From Candidatus Fredericiella danica (GTDB lineage Bacteria > Chloroflexota > Anaerolineae > Caldilineales > Caldilineaceae), in assembly GCA_016713335.1 (NCBI GenBank), contig JADJPH010000090.1:1-5256 (forward strand): 5,256 nt of DNA, in the 5' to 3' direction. Positions 4,939 through 5,256 of this stretch are shown here, one piece after another (position 1 is the first letter of the stretch; each line of letters opens with the position of its first letter). A program made the position numbers and the translations under genes. The notes below the pieces were generated by a model that was not told where the DNA came from, made no database searches, and was given only the letters and a program-made list of their open reading frames with translations.

Positions 4939-5256
4939 CCACGTCGCCGTCGGCGGTCAACACAATCGGTTTGCCGGCATCCCCTACGCCCGCGCTCGCA
5001 TCGAGATGCTCGCCCTTCAGAAAATAACGCGTGTCGCCGCGCTCTGCGTCCAAATAACGTGGATGGTCGTCATTGAGATCCAAATTGGTCAGCGAGGAGT
5101 GCGGATGGGTGTGGCTCGGCACCCCGGACGGGTCGTCAGGCACCTGCTCCAGCACGGCAGCGTCGGAATTGTCACGCGCCACAATCACATAGCTGTTATT
5201 CTCCAGCACTAGCCACACCGGCAAATAGGGCTGGTGGGCCACCCCGGCACGGTTGA
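4889..5256 (-). CDS. Tail-fibre fragment, most N-terminal part visible
   Basis: The frame is open to the window edge and reads NRAGVAHQPYLPVWLVLENN. A GTG at 5242 could be mistaken for a start, but no reason favours it. HTHPHSSLTNLDL followed by DDHPRYLDAERGDTRYF is typical of phage fibre and baseplate-wedge-like proteins, often at a metal-binding or trimer-forming knob. True sequence ends at DATMVP. At 4921 an extra G (or two missing bases) sends the continuation IAASHQDGGSDEVATATPAA into the neighbouring frame, making the residues read between there and 4889 artificial. Confidence 0.7.
   Translation of the reverse strand, partial: NRAGVAHQPYLPVWLVLENNSYVIVARDNSDAAVLEQVPDDPSGVPSHTHPHSSLTNLDLNDDHPRYLDAERGDTRYFLKGEHLDASAGVGDAGKPIVLTADGDVDATMVPDRGQPPGRRQ

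Larger units (their letters stand above)
3630..5256 (-). pseudogene. Phage tail-fibre-like protein, 3' part, frameshifted and cut by the window edge
   Basis: About 540 codons of a long fibre gene enter from the right. Segments in order: SHTHPHSSLTNLDLNDDHPRYL, a variant of the DDHPQYL motif common in phage fibres; a Gly/Ala-rich spacer; NNALRWISFNNLRDAIKSYY; a repetitive stalk with TLTNKSIDASANTLTNINTS; VKGRTTSGTGNPEDLTMAQL; and DSRLHVKEGTLSNGAAADRP. The C-terminal beta domain runs from RRTGGSAGT through VRIRVTGATNNNVTWHVTAR to VWPVGS. These motifs recur in phage and prophage tail fibres, whose role is host-surface contact. Frames change at about 4921, 4723-4725, 4338, 4098-4101, 4061, 4053, 3964 and 3846. 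Single-base corrections give a continuous protein without stops, though at 4921 and 3964 a 2-base loss is equally possible. No functional start is visible, because the open frame runs through the window edge. Confidence 0.82.

Noticed and set aside
4715..5212. 165-codon + strand frame over the fibre gene
   Set aside because: The minus strand here carries recognisable fibre motifs such as DDHPRYL, and the + frame shows no motif.
1..5256. tRNA, rRNA, CRISPR array or insertion sequence
   Set aside because: I saw no tRNA-like cloverleaf or rRNA landmark, no regularly spaced direct repeats, and no transposase motifs or terminal inverted repeats. A search tool would be needed to exclude short remnants.

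Overview
The window comes from a bacterial genome or metagenome contig of moderately high GC. It joins a restriction-modification gene to the 3' end of a phage tail module. The lineage cannot be fixed from the sequence; the style of both loci would fit Chloroflexota, but that is only a weak guess.

Layout. Positions 1-58 hold what may be the last codons of an upstream + strand gene, closed by a clear intrinsic terminator (70-110). A candidate promoter follows (about 113-141). Positions 199-2988 (+ strand) carry one gene for an MmeI-like, type IIL restriction-modification enzyme of about 929 codons. It has an N-terminal nuclease (D-x9-E-x-K), a SAM-binding motif (DPACGSGNF), the adenine-methyltransferase motif NPPF, a target-recognition region and a conserved C-terminal tail. 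The gene is split by about ten small indels, so no single open frame covers it. A large GC-rich hairpin (3006-3044) separates it from a convergent - strand cluster. Read 5' to 3', that cluster is the 3' part of a phage tail-fibre-like gene (5256 to 3630, entering from outside the window), a small gene of 81 codons (3627 to 3382), and another of 110 codons (3372 to 3040). The fibre gene is broken by about eight single-base indels. The two small genes are open and packed behind it like an operon.

Interpretation. In both large genes, conserved protein sequence resumes immediately after each indel, and I found no stop codon in the corrected frames. Indels of either sign on both strands, without nonsense mutations, point to an error-prone assembly at least as much as to gene decay. 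The main biological signal is codon-use mosaicism inside the restriction-modification gene. The segment from about the NPPF motif to the FPFPWPP motif uses far fewer C-ending codons than the two ends, which is what replacement of the target-recognition module by recombination would leave. If the gene is intact in the cell, one protein would cut and methylate DNA, and it would sit beside a prophage-like tail cassette.
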